Part shown: piece by piece, positions 43,162 to 53,476 of the stretch
Layout of the letters: the number at the start of each line of letters is the position of its first letter
Numbering within the stretch: the stretch's first letter is position 1
Assembly (NCBI GenBank): GCA_964540005.1
Contig: CAZILN010000275.1
Span: 1 to 64,000, forward strand
DNA length: 64,000 nucleotides
Source of the DNA: CAZILN01 sp964540005
Lineage (GTDB): Bacteria; Bacteroidota; Bacteroidia; Bacteroidales; SM23-62
Direction of reading: 5' to 3'
The notes under the pieces: generated by a model
Database searches by the model: none
What the model was told of the DNA's origin: nothing
The model's input: the letters and a program-made list of their open reading frames with translations, nothing else
Translations under genes and position numbers: made by a program

Positions 43162-44521
43162 ATTTTTTAATTCTGCGATGCAGGGCTGTCCGGGAAATCC
43201 CCAGGTCGGACGCTGCACGGGTAATGTTTCCCCGGTTCTTGTCTATTATTCTGCGAATATGCATTTTCTCCAGATCATCAAGCCGTGAATTTCCTTCTGT
43301 CTCAAGTTTTACTCCTGCTACTATGCCGGGCATTATGTCTGCATAACTTAATAGCTTGCGGTCATTCAGTATCACGGCCCTTTCCACCGTATGCTGCAGC
43401 TCCCGTATATTACCTGGCCAATCATGTTTCTTCAGTTTTTCAATGGTTTTGGGATTGACCCTCAGTCCAGGCTTATGGTATTTTTTAATATAAAGCTCAA
43501 AAAAATGCCTGAATAACAGGGGAATATCTTCTGTTCTTTCCCTGAGTGGAGGTGCGGTTATTTCAACAGTATTTATCCTGTACAGAAGGTCTTCACGGAA
43601 TTCCAGTTTCACTGCCAGATCATGCAGTGCCCTGTTTGTGGCACAAATCAATCTGAAATCCACCGGGATTTCTTTTGATGATCCCACCCTGATCACGGTT
43701 TTGTTCTGAAGCACCGTAAGCAGCTTGGATTGTAGAGTGGGAGAAAGGTTGCCGATTTCATCAAGAAAAATGGTTCCGCCGCTGGCCAGTTCGAAGCGGC
43801 CGGGTTTGTCCTCTTTTGCATCAGTGAACGATCCTTTCATATGACCGAATAATTCACTTTCAAACAGGTTCTCGGAAATGGATCCAAGATCCACAGATAT
43901 GAAAACATCATCTTTCCTGTTGGAGAAGCTATGAATTTTCCGGGCAATCAATTCCTTTCCTGTCCCGTTTTCACCCATGATTAGAACATTGGCATCGGTC
44001 CTGGCTACTTTTTCAGCGACCAGAAGACAGTTTCTAATTCCCTGGGAACGTCCAATGATTTCCTGCTGCCTGCCGGAATCCTGAAAAAACTGCTGCTGTG
44101 TGATCCTGAGTTTGTTAACCTCCATCCTTGAATTCCTCAATTGAAGACAGGAATTTATGGTTGCCAGCAATTTTTGATTCTTCCATGGTTTTAGAACAAA
44201 ATCCACTGCCCCTGCTTTGATTGCCTTTACAGCAAGGTCAACATCACCGAAGGCTGTTATCATTACAACGATAGCCGTTTTGTCAACTTTTAATATATGA
44301 TCCAGCCAGTAGATACCTTCTTCTCCGTCACGTTTTCCTTTCTGGAAATTCATATCCAGCAGGATGAGGTCATAACTTTCCTGGCGGATCTTCTGGATCA
44401 CATTCTCAGGTACCTGTTCAATATGGACCTGGGTGTAAAATCTTTTGAGTAATACAAGTGCGGACTTGAGAACATCATAGTCATCATCTATTATGAGTAT
44501 CCTCGATGATATTTTATCCAT
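43151..44521 (-). CDS. Sigma-54-dependent response regulator (NtrC family)
   Basis: 456 residues. The receiver has IIDDDYD and the phospho-Asp in LILLDMNF. The AAA+ domain has Walker A GENGTGKE, the sigma-54 contact loop as GSFTDA instead of GAFTGA, and Walker B GGTIFLDEIGN. The Fis-type helix-turn-helix ends the protein (GNITRAASDLGISRTALHRRI). I chose the ATG ending at 44521 (MDKISSRILIIDDD). It is divergent from an FtsX permease with a sigma-54-like promoter, which is a likely target. Confidence 0.9.
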   Translation of the reverse strand: MDKISSRILIIDDDYDVLKSALVLLKRFYTQVHIEQVPENVIQKIRQESYDLILLDMNFQKGKRDGEEGIYWLDHILKVDKTAIVVMITAFGDVDLAVKAIKAGAVDFVLKPWKNQKLLATINSCLQLRNSRMEVNKLRITQQQFFQDSGRQQEIIGRSQGIRNCLLVAEKVARTDANVLIMGENGTGKELIARKIHSFSNRKDDVFISVDLGSISENLFESELFGHMKGSFTDAKEDKPGRFELASGGTIFLDEIGNLSPTLQSKLLTVLQNKTVIRVGSSKEIPVDFRLICATNRALHDLAVKLEFREDLLYRINTVEITAPPLRERTEDIPLLFRHFFELYIKKYHKPGLRVNPKTIEKLKKHDWPGNIRELQHTVERAVILNDRKLLSYADIMPGIVAGVKLETEGNSRLDDLEKMHIRRIIDKNRGNITRAASDLGISRTALHRRIKKYGL

Positions 44522-44674
44522 AAGACTTACTCCTTCAAGTGCGTCAGATTCAATGCAAGGTAGAAAAATAGTAGCTAAATCACACACTAAGTGTATCAAA
44601 AACGCACACATCTTGCCAAAACCTTCAAGGGATAAATAGTGATAGCTGATTGAAAATTAGCGATTTAATAAGGA

Positions 44675-44690
44675 TGGCACTGGCTTTGAC
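44675..44690 (+). promoter_or_regulatory. Sigma-54-like promoter before the FtsX permease
   Basis: TGGCACTGGCTTTGAC compared with TGGCACG-N4-TTGCW: the -24 part is perfect and TTG of the -12 part is present, with correct spacing, but C of the GC pair is A. Transcription would start about 15 bases before ATG 44717. The adjacent divergent gene encodes an NtrC-type activator. Confidence 0.5.
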
Positions 44691-44716
44691 TATATATTAC
44701 TAAATTAGTAACCATC

Positions 44717-47104
44717 ATGCTTAAACATAATTTAAGAACAGCCCTCAGGCATCTTGTCCGAAATAAAGGTTTAACGGTAATAAACATCCTGGGACTGTCA
44801 ATAGGGATATGCGTGTTCATACTTATCATGCATTATGTAAGGAACGAACTGAGTTATGACAAGTTCAACAGCAAGCAGGAAACCGTCGGAAGGATAGAGT
44901 TTACCCATACAAATTCACAAAGTGCATGGACTACCTCAGCAATGGGCTATGACCTGGTTGAGACCGTTCCGGAAGCTACAGCCTTTGTCAGGGTTGCTGT
45001 ATGGGGTGATATGTTCATGGAGTATGAGGAGATAAAATATAAAATTCCATCTTTTGCCTGGGCTGACAGCAATATTTTTGATTTGTTTGATCTTGAAATG
45101 ATACAGGGGGATCCATCCACTGCCCTGCGGGAACCATACCAGGTTGTTCTGACAGAAACCACTGCTAAGAGGGTATTCGGGGAGAAGGATCCTGTAGGAG
45201 AGGTATTAATATCCTCCGGTGGAAATGATATGATTATTACAGGTGTGATTAAGGATCCACCAAATTTTCACCTGCAGTTTGATATGATTCTCTCCTTCGT
45301 AACACAGGGAGCATTGTACGGTGAAGAACATTTATATACGTATAAGACTTACCAGTATAATACATATGTAGAGATTGCAGAACACGCCGATCCTGATTCC
45401 GTTAATAAGAAAGTAGATGCATTTTTCCATAAAAAGTTTCTTGAATTATATGGTGACCCGGACGAGGATGAGAGTGCATGGTCTGCCTCTCTTCGGCCCT
45501 TGAAAGATATTTATTTTGCCAGGCATGTAAGGGATTCGGGAACCAGGCATGGCAACAGGCAATTTGTCTACATTTTTATAATTATAGCAGTTTTCATCAT
45601 CCTGATAGCCTGTATTAATTTCGTCAATATTTCTACTGCCAGAGCCTCCCGGCGTGCGATGGAGGTTGGAATAAAAAAGGTTGCAGGATCTGACCGGAGC
45701 AGGTTGGTTATACAGTTCCTGTCCGAATCTGTACTGATCACATTTCTTGCCACCCTCCTGGGCCTGCTGATGGTGGAAGCAGTCTTTCCCGAATTTGAAA
45801 ATCTCGTGGGAACAGACCTGCGGATCGCATACCTTGAAAAACCTGTTACCCTTTTACTGATTTTATCAGGGATCATCGGCCTGGGGGTGCTGGCCGGACT
45901 CTATCCTGCTTTTTATCTGACAGTTTTTAAGCCTGTAAGTGTTTTGAAGGGTGAAATGACAAGGGGAAGATCGGCACGGACAATGCGTAAAATACTTATA
46001 ATATTCCAGTTTGCAATTTCGGTGATACTGATAATAGGTACCATAATTGTATACCGGCAGCTGAACTATCTAGGCAAAAAGGATCTGGGTTTTAAGAAAG
46101 AATTTGTCGTCACTGCCGGTTTGAACAATGAGATCCTGCAGAAGGGGGAGATTTTCAAGGAAAACCTGCTGAACTATCCTCAGATCGAAAAGGTATCCTA
46201 TTCATATACTGTTCCCGGTGCCGGGGATAATTATGAGAGCTACACTCTGGATGGGATAGATGTGAATCCGGTGGTTTATACCGTTGATCCCGATTACATT
46301 GATCTGATGGGAATAGAACTGCTTGAAGGACGGAATTTTTCCTGGGACCTGGAGACCGATAAGCAGAGTGCCTGCCTGATCAATGAGACCCTGGCCAAAG
46401 AACTGGATATGGACAGCCTGGTCGGTAAATCCTTTGATCATCCTTCGTGGTATATCACAGCATTTCCCGTAACCAAAATAAATATAATCGGTATAGTCAA
46501 GGATTTCCATTATAAATCCTTACGACAGGTTATTGGTCCGCTTATGTTCGGATGGGGCGATGGTTGGGTTAATTTTATTAATATCAGGATAAAGCCTGAC
46601 AACATTTCTGAAGCCCTGGCTGCCATTGAGAAGGAGTGGAAAGAAATCAGTCCGCAGTATCCCTTTGAGTATTCATTTATGGACGAAAATTTTGACAGGA
46701 TGTACCGAACGGATCAGAAACTGGGAAAGATCTTCCGCTATTTTGCTGCCCTGGCAATCTTTATTGCCATCCTTGGATTATTCGGTCTGGCAGCATTTAT
46801 TGCAGAGCAGAGGACCAAAGAAATAGGCATCCGCAAGGCGATGGGAGCTACTATCTCAGGAGTTTCAGTATTACTGGTAAAAGAATTCACATGGCTCATC
46901 CTTGCCTCAAGTGTCATCGCCTGGATACTTGCCTGGTTATGGGCAAAGAACTGGTTACAGGAATTTGCCTACCGCATGGAGCTGAACATATGGATCTTTA
47001 TTGCGGCCACCCTGCTTGCCCTTGTGATAGCCTGGATAACAGTCATTTCCCAGACTATTAAGGCGGCCAATACAAACCCGGCAGATTCCCTCAGGTATGA
47101 ATAG
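44717..47104 (+). CDS. FtsX/MacB-type ABC transporter permease, long form
   Basis: 795 residues with the duplicated plan of long FtsX permeases: an N-terminal helix (LTVINILGLSIGICVFILIM), a MacB_PCD periplasmic domain, an FtsX block near 285-400 (VEVGIKKVAGSDRSRLVIQFLSES region), a further helix near 425-445, a second periplasmic domain, and a C-terminal FtsX block (TKEIGIRKAMGATISGVSVLL). No ATPase gene is beside it. Gene position suggests control by the divergent sigma-54 activator. It is the intact sister of the broken gene at 50652-53039. Confidence 0.88.
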   Translation: MLKHNLRTALRHLVRNKGLTVINILGLSIGICVFILIMHYVRNELSYDKFNSKQETVGRIEFTHTNSQSAWTTSAMGYDLVETVPEATAFVRVAVWGDMFMEYEEIKYKIPSFAWADSNIFDLFDLEMIQGDPSTALREPYQVVLTETTAKRVFGEKDPVGEVLISSGGNDMIITGVIKDPPNFHLQFDMILSFVTQGALYGEEHLYTYKTYQYNTYVEIAEHADPDSVNKKVDAFFHKKFLELYGDPDEDESAWSASLRPLKDIYFARHVRDSGTRHGNRQFVYIFIIIAVFIILIACINFVNISTARASRRAMEVGIKKVAGSDRSRLVIQFLSESVLITFLATLLGLLMVEAVFPEFENLVGTDLRIAYLEKPVTLLLILSGIIGLGVLAGLYPAFYLTVFKPVSVLKGEMTRGRSARTMRKILIIFQFAISVILIIGTIIVYRQLNYLGKKDLGFKKEFVVTAGLNNEILQKGEIFKENLLNYPQIEKVSYSYTVPGAGDNYESYTLDGIDVNPVVYTVDPDYIDLMGIELLEGRNFSWDLETDKQSACLINETLAKELDMDSLVGKSFDHPSWYITAFPVTKINIIGIVKDFHYKSLRQVIGPLMFGWGDGWVNFINIRIKPDNISEALAAIEKEWKEISPQYPFEYSFMDENFDRMYRTDQKLGKIFRYFAALAIFIAILGLFGLAAFIAEQRTKEIGIRKAMGATISGVSVLLVKEFTWLILASSVIAWILAWLWAKNWLQEFAYRMELNIWIFIAATLLALVIAWITVISQTIKAANTNPADSLRYE

Positions 47105-47236
47105 CTAACTATGGATCACCGGCTTGGTGCCTGCAAATACATAATACCGGCGCCTGAATTTCTCCGGAATATATTTGGCCTGCACCCCATTACCGCATTC
47201 GATCTCAAGGATAGATTTTTTCTCCAGCTGATCCAT
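47105..47236 (-). CDS. Small unassigned frame
   Basis: A 43-codon minus-strand frame reading MDQLEKKSILEIECGNGVQA, then KFRRRYYVFAGTKPVIHS. It fills the gap after the permease gene. The residue pattern looks protein-like and the frame is open a little upstream of the ATG, so it may be a tiny protein or the end of a lost gene. No family recognised. Confidence 0.2.
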   Translation of the reverse strand: MDQLEKKSILEIECGNGVQAKYIPEKFRRRYYVFAGTKPVIHS

Positions 47237-47296
47237 ATATTTTAAACAATAATCTGTCAGGTTTTTTCCAGTTAAAAAATGTTAAACAGTGCATCC

Positions 47297-47312
47297 TGGC
47301 ATGTTCTTTGGA
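47297..47312 (+). promoter_or_regulatory. Sigma-54-like promoter before the PQQ-propeller gene
   Basis: TGGCATGTTCTTTGGA matches TGGCACG-N4-TTGCW except for T at position 6 and G for C at position 15; spacing is exact. It lies 40 bases before ATG 47353. The mismatch in the -12 GC lowers confidence. Confidence 0.4.
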
Positions 47313-47352
47313 TCTGAACAGGTATCAAACTACGCCCTGAAATCATTAACAC

Positions 47353-48945
47353 ATGAAACGTAACAAAATCTTAAAAAAAAAATTCGGCTTGCTGATAATC
47401 CTTACTGGCCTGTTCATCCTGACGGCCAATACTGCAAACCCTGAATATATTGAAGGCCTGAATGTCGCTGAAGACAAAGATGACTCCCTGGAGGTAGCCA
47501 GCATGGAATTACTAAAGGTCTACCAATCTCTGTATAATGATACAGCTCTAATGCCCTCATCCTCATTCAGGCCGGGACACATAGCCGAAGCGGAGCTCAG
47601 GGATTACCTTGAGAAAACCGATAATGGATATATCGTTCAGCTGCCCGGGAATACTCTTGTCCCATCACCTGTTTACTATAAAGGGAAAATATACCTGAGC
47701 GGGGGCTTCGGGAGTAAACGCTACTATGCACTGGATGCCTGGACCGGTGAGGACCTGGAGGCATGGGACCTGGATGATGACGGACCCTCTTCCGCGGCAG
47801 TGGACCGTGATATCCTGGTATTCAACACTGAATCCTGTACAATTTTTGCTTTAGACCTGAAAACAGGTAAACAGCTCTGGTCGTGGTGGCTGGGTGATCC
47901 CCTTATGTGTATGCCGACCATAGCCAACGGGATGGTATTTACATCCTATCCGGCTTCCGGAATGAATTCCGCTGCTCAGGAGATTCAGTCCGTGAACAAG
48001 ATCGAAGGACTGAGTGTTCAAGCATCAGAAAATATACTGCTTGATCTGAGCCACATCCTGGTGGCATTTGACCTGCGGACGGGGAAGGTCCTATGGCAGA
48101 GATGGATAAATGCTGATGTAATGTCGGCTCCTGTGGCACATAGTGATGACTTATTTGTATCATCTTTTGCGGGAACTATATATAAGTTCCGCCAGCAGAC
48201 GGGTGAACTGATCTCGGTCAGCCAGGTAAGGGCCACATCTGCCCCGGTGGTAACAAAGGATGGTATCTATGTGAGTAAGCGTGCAGACCGGACCGGAGAA
48301 GAGGCATCTGAACAACTGGCACGCCTGAGCCAGGATATCAGCAAGGGCAGCAAGATATACAATAAGAAGATCGCGGTGTACCTGGATAAAAATGTCCAGG
48401 CAGGTTCTCAACTTAAATCCCAGTCCTCGGAGATGGATGCAGGTAACGGATTCTCTGATGGGGCACCTGCAACATCCGGATGGCAAAAGGCCAATGACAT
48501 GATAGGGCAATCGAATGTATCATCCCTTCAGTCCTTTCAGGGTTCACGCAGCCTGAACTATAATAACAGGAATTATTCCACTATGGGAAATGAGCTGATC
48601 TGCATGGACCCTGAAACCGGCAGGGAAGAATGGAAGCTCAAACTCGGAGGCGATATGACCCGTGCAGGAGGATTTATGGGTACTCCTCCGCTGGAAGTAG
48701 GGGGCAGGATCATCATTGCTACCTATTCGGGGGATGTGATTATCCTTGATCCGGAAACGGGCGAAACAAAGAAAAAATATTCAACGGGTGATGAGATCAG
48801 GTACCAGCCGATTGTATGGGATGGCTGGATCTACGTAACAACAGCAAACAGTAAGATGCACGCAATAAATACAGGCGATAAAAGCCTTACCGGGTGGCCC
48901 ATGTGGGGAGCCGATGCGGCCCGTACCAATGCTTCCGCAGAATAG
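47353..48945 (+). CDS. Exported PQQ-like beta-propeller protein
   Basis: 530 residues. A signal peptide (about 1-27, LLIILTGLFILTANTA) is followed by repeated propeller blades of the type YYALDAWTGEDLEAW, IFALDLKTGKQLWSW, LVAFDLRTGKVLWQRW, ICMDPETGREEWKL and VIILDPETGETKKKY. A Gly/Ser/Asn-rich insert (about 355-410) separates blades. Such proteins bind PQQ or act as BamB-like scaffolds; no catalytic residues can be assigned. It lies downstream of the FtsX permease and has its own sigma-54-like promoter. Confidence 0.8.
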   Translation: MKRNKILKKKFGLLIILTGLFILTANTANPEYIEGLNVAEDKDDSLEVASMELLKVYQSLYNDTALMPSSSFRPGHIAEAELRDYLEKTDNGYIVQLPGNTLVPSPVYYKGKIYLSGGFGSKRYYALDAWTGEDLEAWDLDDDGPSSAAVDRDILVFNTESCTIFALDLKTGKQLWSWWLGDPLMCMPTIANGMVFTSYPASGMNSAAQEIQSVNKIEGLSVQASENILLDLSHILVAFDLRTGKVLWQRWINADVMSAPVAHSDDLFVSSFAGTIYKFRQQTGELISVSQVRATSAPVVTKDGIYVSKRADRTGEEASEQLARLSQDISKGSKIYNKKIAVYLDKNVQAGSQLKSQSSEMDAGNGFSDGAPATSGWQKANDMIGQSNVSSLQSFQGSRSLNYNNRNYSTMGNELICMDPETGREEWKLKLGGDMTRAGGFMGTPPLEVGGRIIIATYSGDVIILDPETGETKKKYSTGDEIRYQPIVWDGWIYVTTANSKMHAINTGDKSLTGWPMWGADAARTNASAE

Positions 48946-49008
48946 GATGCCCGGATCGATGCTTCCATGCAACGAGCTGTCCCCATCCGGATAAGCAAGA
49001 GCTAACAG

Positions 49009-49722
49009 CTAATATTCATCACTCTCCAGGTCCCTGATATAATCAATTATCTCCCTGTCGGCATCTGTCAGCAGGTCATCCGAATAACCCCCGGGTTCAT
49101 ACCAGTCGAACAGGGAAAATAACTCCCTGAGATCCGCCGATTTGAATTCATAGCCATGCCTGGCAAAAATACAGTTCCTTAGTATCCTCAGCTGTGATTT
49201 CGGGAAATCATCCAGCATGGAGAGGCCGGAAATCTCCGAATCAATTTCTTCATAGCTGCGGTAATCCAGCAATTCGAATTCCCCTGCTGAACTGATCTGG
49301 TAATAATCGGCGTACCATCTTTCGGTAATGCTTGGAAGGAAAGCATAGGGATCAGAATAGGAGTGAAGCTGGTCATAGTATTCATCCATCTCTTCATCAG
49401 TATATTCGCCGACAGGCAGGTAATCGCCGCAATTATGATCGTATTCATGGCCGGATACGGCAACCAGGTCATCCTCTTCAAAGCTGTATTCATGGCTGAT
49501 GCCGTACTCATTGCAGGCAGCAGCATGCCCGAATTCTTCTACAAATTCAATGGCGTCTATTTTTGTCTCTTCATAATCAAAAGTGGTCATTTGAATAAGA
49601 GCCGGGTAGCTGTTATCATTGGTAATTACAAGGTAAAAATCGCTGTAATTAATTATATCCAGGGTGTCAGGGTCTGAATCGGGTTGTACCATAAGCGAAA
49701 AGAGAAGCAATATGATCTTCAT
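49009..49722 (-). CDS. Exported acidic protein with C-terminal YARHG domain
   Basis: 237 residues from the ATG ending at 49722. A short signal sequence (MKIILLLFSLM) is followed by a strongly acidic Tyr-rich middle and a YARHG domain (QLRILRNCIFARHGYEFKSADLRELF, then WYEP). YARHG is a small extracellular domain often next to peptidase or lipoprotein domains; its role is unknown. A start at 49749 would place a polar stretch before the signal. Confidence 0.65.
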   Translation of the reverse strand: MKIILLLFSLMVQPDSDPDTLDIINYSDFYLVITNDNSYPALIQMTTFDYEETKIDAIEFVEEFGHAAACNEYGISHEYSFEEDDLVAVSGHEYDHNCGDYLPVGEYTDEEMDEYYDQLHSYSDPYAFLPSITERWYADYYQISSAGEFELLDYRSYEEIDSEISGLSMLDDFPKSQLRILRNCIFARHGYEFKSADLRELFSLFDWYEPGGYSDDLLTDADREIIDYIRDLESDEY

Positions 49723-49805
49723 GATGTTAGAGATGAATAATTGAAACAACAGGAAATATGTCTTACCGGAGGTCTAAGTTACAGGATTTCAGGATACGAG
49801 TCAAA

Positions 49806-50540
49806 TTATTGCTTCTGAGCTACAGTTATGGCAGCAATGCCCCCGAGTAATTTCCTGTGGTCAATGCTTTTAAATCCGGCCTCCCGGAGTAATTGTACCA
49901 GTTCATCCGGAATGTAGAAATTCATGGCCGAGGCAGCCAGGTAAGAGTAAGCCGGGCGGTATCCGGACAGCCATCCCCCCAGTCCGGCAACAGCCAGCTT
50001 CAGGTATGAATGGAAAAACCACCTGATCAGCCGGTTTGCCGGCTGGCTGGTTTCAACGATCACAAATTTTCCTGTATCGCTCAGGGTCCTGACAATCTCA
50101 GAAAGGAATTTGTCCCGGTCCGGATTTTTGTAGCTGAGGTTCCGGAAGGCGAATGCAATACCTATGGCATCGAGCTGAGCATCACCGAACGGAAGAGCTG
50201 CAGCATCACCCTCAATAAATAAGATATGGCTGCTGCCCGACTTCTCTGATTTCTGCATGGCGATCTCCAGCATGGGCCGGCTGTAATCAAGTCCTGTAAT
50301 TTCACCCTCTCCGTTCATCCTCTTTGAAATATGAAGGGCCAGGTCCCCGGTTCCGGTGCAAAGATCAAGAATTTTATCTGTCCGGCCACTGAGACATTCC
50401 CGGGCCGCCATTTTCCGCCACCTCTCGTCAAACCTGAAAGTGAGTATACGGTTCATCAGGTCATACCTGGGTGGGACATCGGTAAACATTTTCTGCAGGG
50501 GGCGCCTTTTCGGAGCGGATGTATCAGCTGTATCAGTCAT
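49806..50540 (-). CDS. ubiE: Demethylmenaquinone / ubiquinone methyltransferase
   Basis: 244 residues. FTDVPPRYDLMNRILTFRFDERWRK is the UbiE opening, KILDLCTGTGDLALHIS the SAM site, and AFAFRNLSYKNPDRDKFLSEI a family motif. In this phylum it methylates demethylmenaquinone to menaquinone for anaerobic respiration. Confidence 0.93.
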   Translation of the reverse strand: MTDTADTSAPKRRPLQKMFTDVPPRYDLMNRILTFRFDERWRKMAARECLSGRTDKILDLCTGTGDLALHISKRMNGEGEITGLDYSRPMLEIAMQKSEKSGSSHILFIEGDAAALPFGDAQLDAIGIAFAFRNLSYKNPDRDKFLSEIVRTLSDTGKFVIVETSQPANRLIRWFFHSYLKLAVAGLGGWLSGYRPAYSYLAASAMNFYIPDELVQLLREAGFKSIDHRKLLGGIAAITVAQKQ

Positions 50541-50557
50541 GCCGGATGTTAAAGTCC

Positions 50558-50565
50558 CAAAAGTA
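50558..50565 (-). promoter_or_regulatory. -7 box (TACTTTTG) before ubiE
   Basis: On the minus strand TACTTTTG lies 17 bases before the ubiE ATG and fits TAnnTTTG. No -33 element is clear. Confidence 0.4.
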
Positions 50566-50651
50566 ATCTAAATTTGGAAATAGTGGACGGGGCAGGGGAC
50601 AGTCATGTCCTGAAAAAGGTATATCCTTTGCTGCATCCGAGTTCCGGAACA

Positions 50652-53039
50652 TCATTCATATCTCAGGGAGTCTGCAGGGTTTGCCAGGGAGGATCTCAGG
50701 GCATGGTAGAAAACAGTCAGCAGGGCTATGGCTACAGAAATAATGACAGCCAGTATAAATATCCAGGCGGGCATATTGGTATGGTAGGCATAATCCTGCA
50801 GCCACCTGTTCATTACCAGGTATCCTGCAGGCAGTCCCAGTACATTAGCCAGTAAAACAATACGTAAAAAGTTCCATGAAAGCAGGGAGGTGACACCGGC
50901 AACAGAGGCTCCCATAACTTTCCTGATACCGATTTCCTTTGTTTTCTGCTCGGTCAGGAATGCAGAAAGCCCGTAAAGTCCCAGAAGGGCAATCAGGATG
51001 GCAAGCAGGGTGAAAAACCCGAAGATACCTTTCATCCTGGTCTCATTCTTATACAGGTTCTCGAAGGTCTCATCAAGAAAGAAAAAATCAAAAGGCCTGT
51101 CAGGATCAATACCAGTCCATACCTGTTGCAGGGACCTGACTGTCTGCTGAATATTTTCCGGTACTATCCTGAGGGTGAGATACTGAAACCGGTGATCACG
51201 GTATGAGATAATAACTGGCAGGATTTCCTGGTGCAGAGAAGTAAAATAAAAATCTTTCACCACTCCGATAATTTTGTAGCCGGGTGTACCATTGAAAACC
51301 ACATCTTTTCCCAGTGGGTCATCCCATCCCAGTATCCTGCAGGTTTCTTCATTGATGAGAAGGGCCATATCATCAGTAGCATGATCGGAGGAGAAATTCC
51401 TCCCCTGGATGATTTCCATCCGGTAAGTAGTCATGAAATCTTCATCCACATCTATGGATGCGAAGAGCTTCTCCTCATCGCTACCTTCATCGGGGAACCT
51501 GTACCCATTACCGCTGAAAGTTGCTCCGGGGTAGTTCTGCGAGGCGGACACATCCAGGACATAGGGAAGCTTTCCCAGTTCTTCCTTTAGGGTCCGGTAA
51601 TCTTTTCTGAGTTCACTGCTTCTCAGGGGAACAACCAGTAAGTGTTCTTTACTGAATCCCAGGTTCTTATTCCGGATATAATCAACCTGCCTGAGTACGA
51701 CCAGTGAAGATATGATCAGGATAACAGCCAGTGAGAACTGTATGATCACCAGGATATTCCTGAAGAGCCGGGAGCTGATACCTGTGCCTGGCATCCCTTT
51801 CAATACACTGCTGGCCTTAAAGGAAGAAAGGAACAGTGCCGGATAACTCCCGGAAACAAGTCCCAGTAAAATGACCAGTGCCAGGAACATCAAAAAGACA
51901 TCGGTATTGCCGGAGATACTGAACTCGAGTTCCTTACCCATCAGAATGTTGAAGGCGGGGAGTAAGAGTTCTATCAGTATCAATGACAGCAGGAAGGTGA
52001 TTAGGCACAGCAGCACCGATTCCCCCAGGAATTGCCACATAAGCGTCCCCCTGCTGACACCGGCAACTTTCTTGATCCCTACCTCCCTGGCCCGGTGGAC
52101 AGACCTGGCGGTGGAGAGGTTCATATAGTTGATGGAGGCAATCAGCAGCAGGAAAAGGATGATGGCCGAAAAGATGCGTACATACTGTATGTTACTGTTG
52201 GTTTCCAGCTCACCCAATGTATGTGAATGCAGGTGTATCCTTGTAATTGGTATGGTCCTGGGTATCAGGCCAATCCCCATTTCATCAAGTGATTTGCCAG
52301 CATGAATCTGAAGCAGTTCATCCATATACCGGTTAATGTCTTCGGCACTGGTTTCAGGTGTGCCCCTGACATAAAGATAATAATTGATATTCCCTGTCCA
52401 GACATCCATGCTGCCAGCCGGATTCTCATAAAGGGTAACAAATGAGCACAGCATATCAAATCTGAAATGTGAATTGGCGGGCGGGGATTCAATGATGCCG
52501 GTAACTGTAAAATCCTGCTGGTTATTCAGGCTCAGTACCTGGCCCACCGGATCCTGGTCACCGAAATACCTCCGGGCTGTTTCCCGGGTCAGGACCATAG
52601 TGTATGGCAGGCGAAGGAGATCCTCAGGGTTCCCGTTAAGGATCTTAAAATCAAAGCAACTTAAGAAACCGGAATCGGCATAGAGCATTCTGTCTTCGTA
52701 GAACTTCTTAACACCGGATGAAAACAGGCTGGTCTGTCGTGTTCTGTACTAGCGGGTGAAATGAAGTACGTCCGGATACTCTTGTTGCATGGCGGGCCCC
52801 AGAGGGGTCATGGCAAAGGGGATCTCCATACTGGCACCGGATGACTTGAACTCTAGTCCCACCCGGTAAATATTCTGAGCATCCCTGTGAAAACGGTCGT
52901 AGCTGACCTCATTCAGGATCAATAAAAGCAAGAGCAGGGCAGAAGTGATACCCGCAGTAAGTCCAAAGAGGTTCAGAAAGGAAAAGAATGGGTTCCTGAG
53001 AAGGTTCCGGAGGGTCAGTTTAAAAAAGACTGGTATAAT
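50652..53039 (-). pseudogene. Long FtsX-type ABC permease, broken by TAG and lacking a start codon
   Basis: One frame of about 796 codons matches the 795-residue FtsX permease at 44717. The front part (FFKLTLRNLLRNPFFSFLNL, then NEVSYDRFHRD and PDVLHFTR) ends at TAG 52749-52751. The same frame resumes at once with YRTRQTSLFSSGVKKFYEDR and runs to the end (KEIGIRKVMGASVAGVTSLL). No ATG, GTG or TTG exists between the preceding stop and the first helix; ATT at 53037-53039 is where ATG would be expected. Two independent lesions point to a pseudogene. A part-length product from ATG 52688 would lack the first helix. Confidence 0.8.
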
Positions 53040-53172
53040 GTCGGTTATTGTCTGCCTTGATAAATAAAAGTACTATAAATATGTTAAAATCTGTTGATTT
53101 TGCCCTGCAGCATGCAATTAAGCCCCGTAAAATTCGTTATCTGTTTTTGATAATACGTATCTTCGCGGACAT

Positions 53173-53180
53173 TAGTTTTG
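53173..53180 (+). promoter_or_regulatory. -7 box (TAGTTTTG) before the 87-residue protein
   Basis: TAGTTTTG lies 32 bases before ATG 53213; TTTTG at 53145-53149 is a possible -33 element, 23 bases upstream, slightly further than usual. Confidence 0.45.
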
Positions 53181-53212
53181 AGTTATTTAAGCAGTATTAA
53201 TTTTTAGCATAG

Positions 53213-53476
53213 ATGGATATTAAGGTTAATGGGAAAGAATTGTTGGAACTCAACAAGGAAGAATTATTTGATGTTAGCAAGGAAGTGAAGCTGGCTCAGC
53301 TAAAATTACAGCAGAAAGACCTGCAGCAGTTCAATGTGGGTGATAAGGTCAGGTTGAACAAGCAGATGGGACTGATTGAAGGTGTGATCGAGGATATCAG
53401 CAGCAGGTCGGTAATCGTCAATACAGGTGAAAAGAAAGTAATGGTCAGTCCGAGAATGATGGAAAAGGTATCCTGA
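53213..53476 (+). CDS. Small SH3/KOW-like hypothetical protein
   Basis: 87 residues. A charged helical first half (LNKEELFDVSKEVKLAQLKLQQKDLQQ) is followed by a small beta domain, FNVGDKVRLNKQMGLIEGVIEDISSRSVIV, which resembles KOW/SH3-like folds found in RNA- or ribosome-binding proteins. Good start context and its own promoter box suggest it is real. Function unknown. Confidence 0.6.
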   Translation: MDIKVNGKELLELNKEELFDVSKEVKLAQLKLQQKDLQQFNVGDKVRLNKQMGLIEGVIEDISSRSVIVNTGEKKVMVSPRMMEKVS

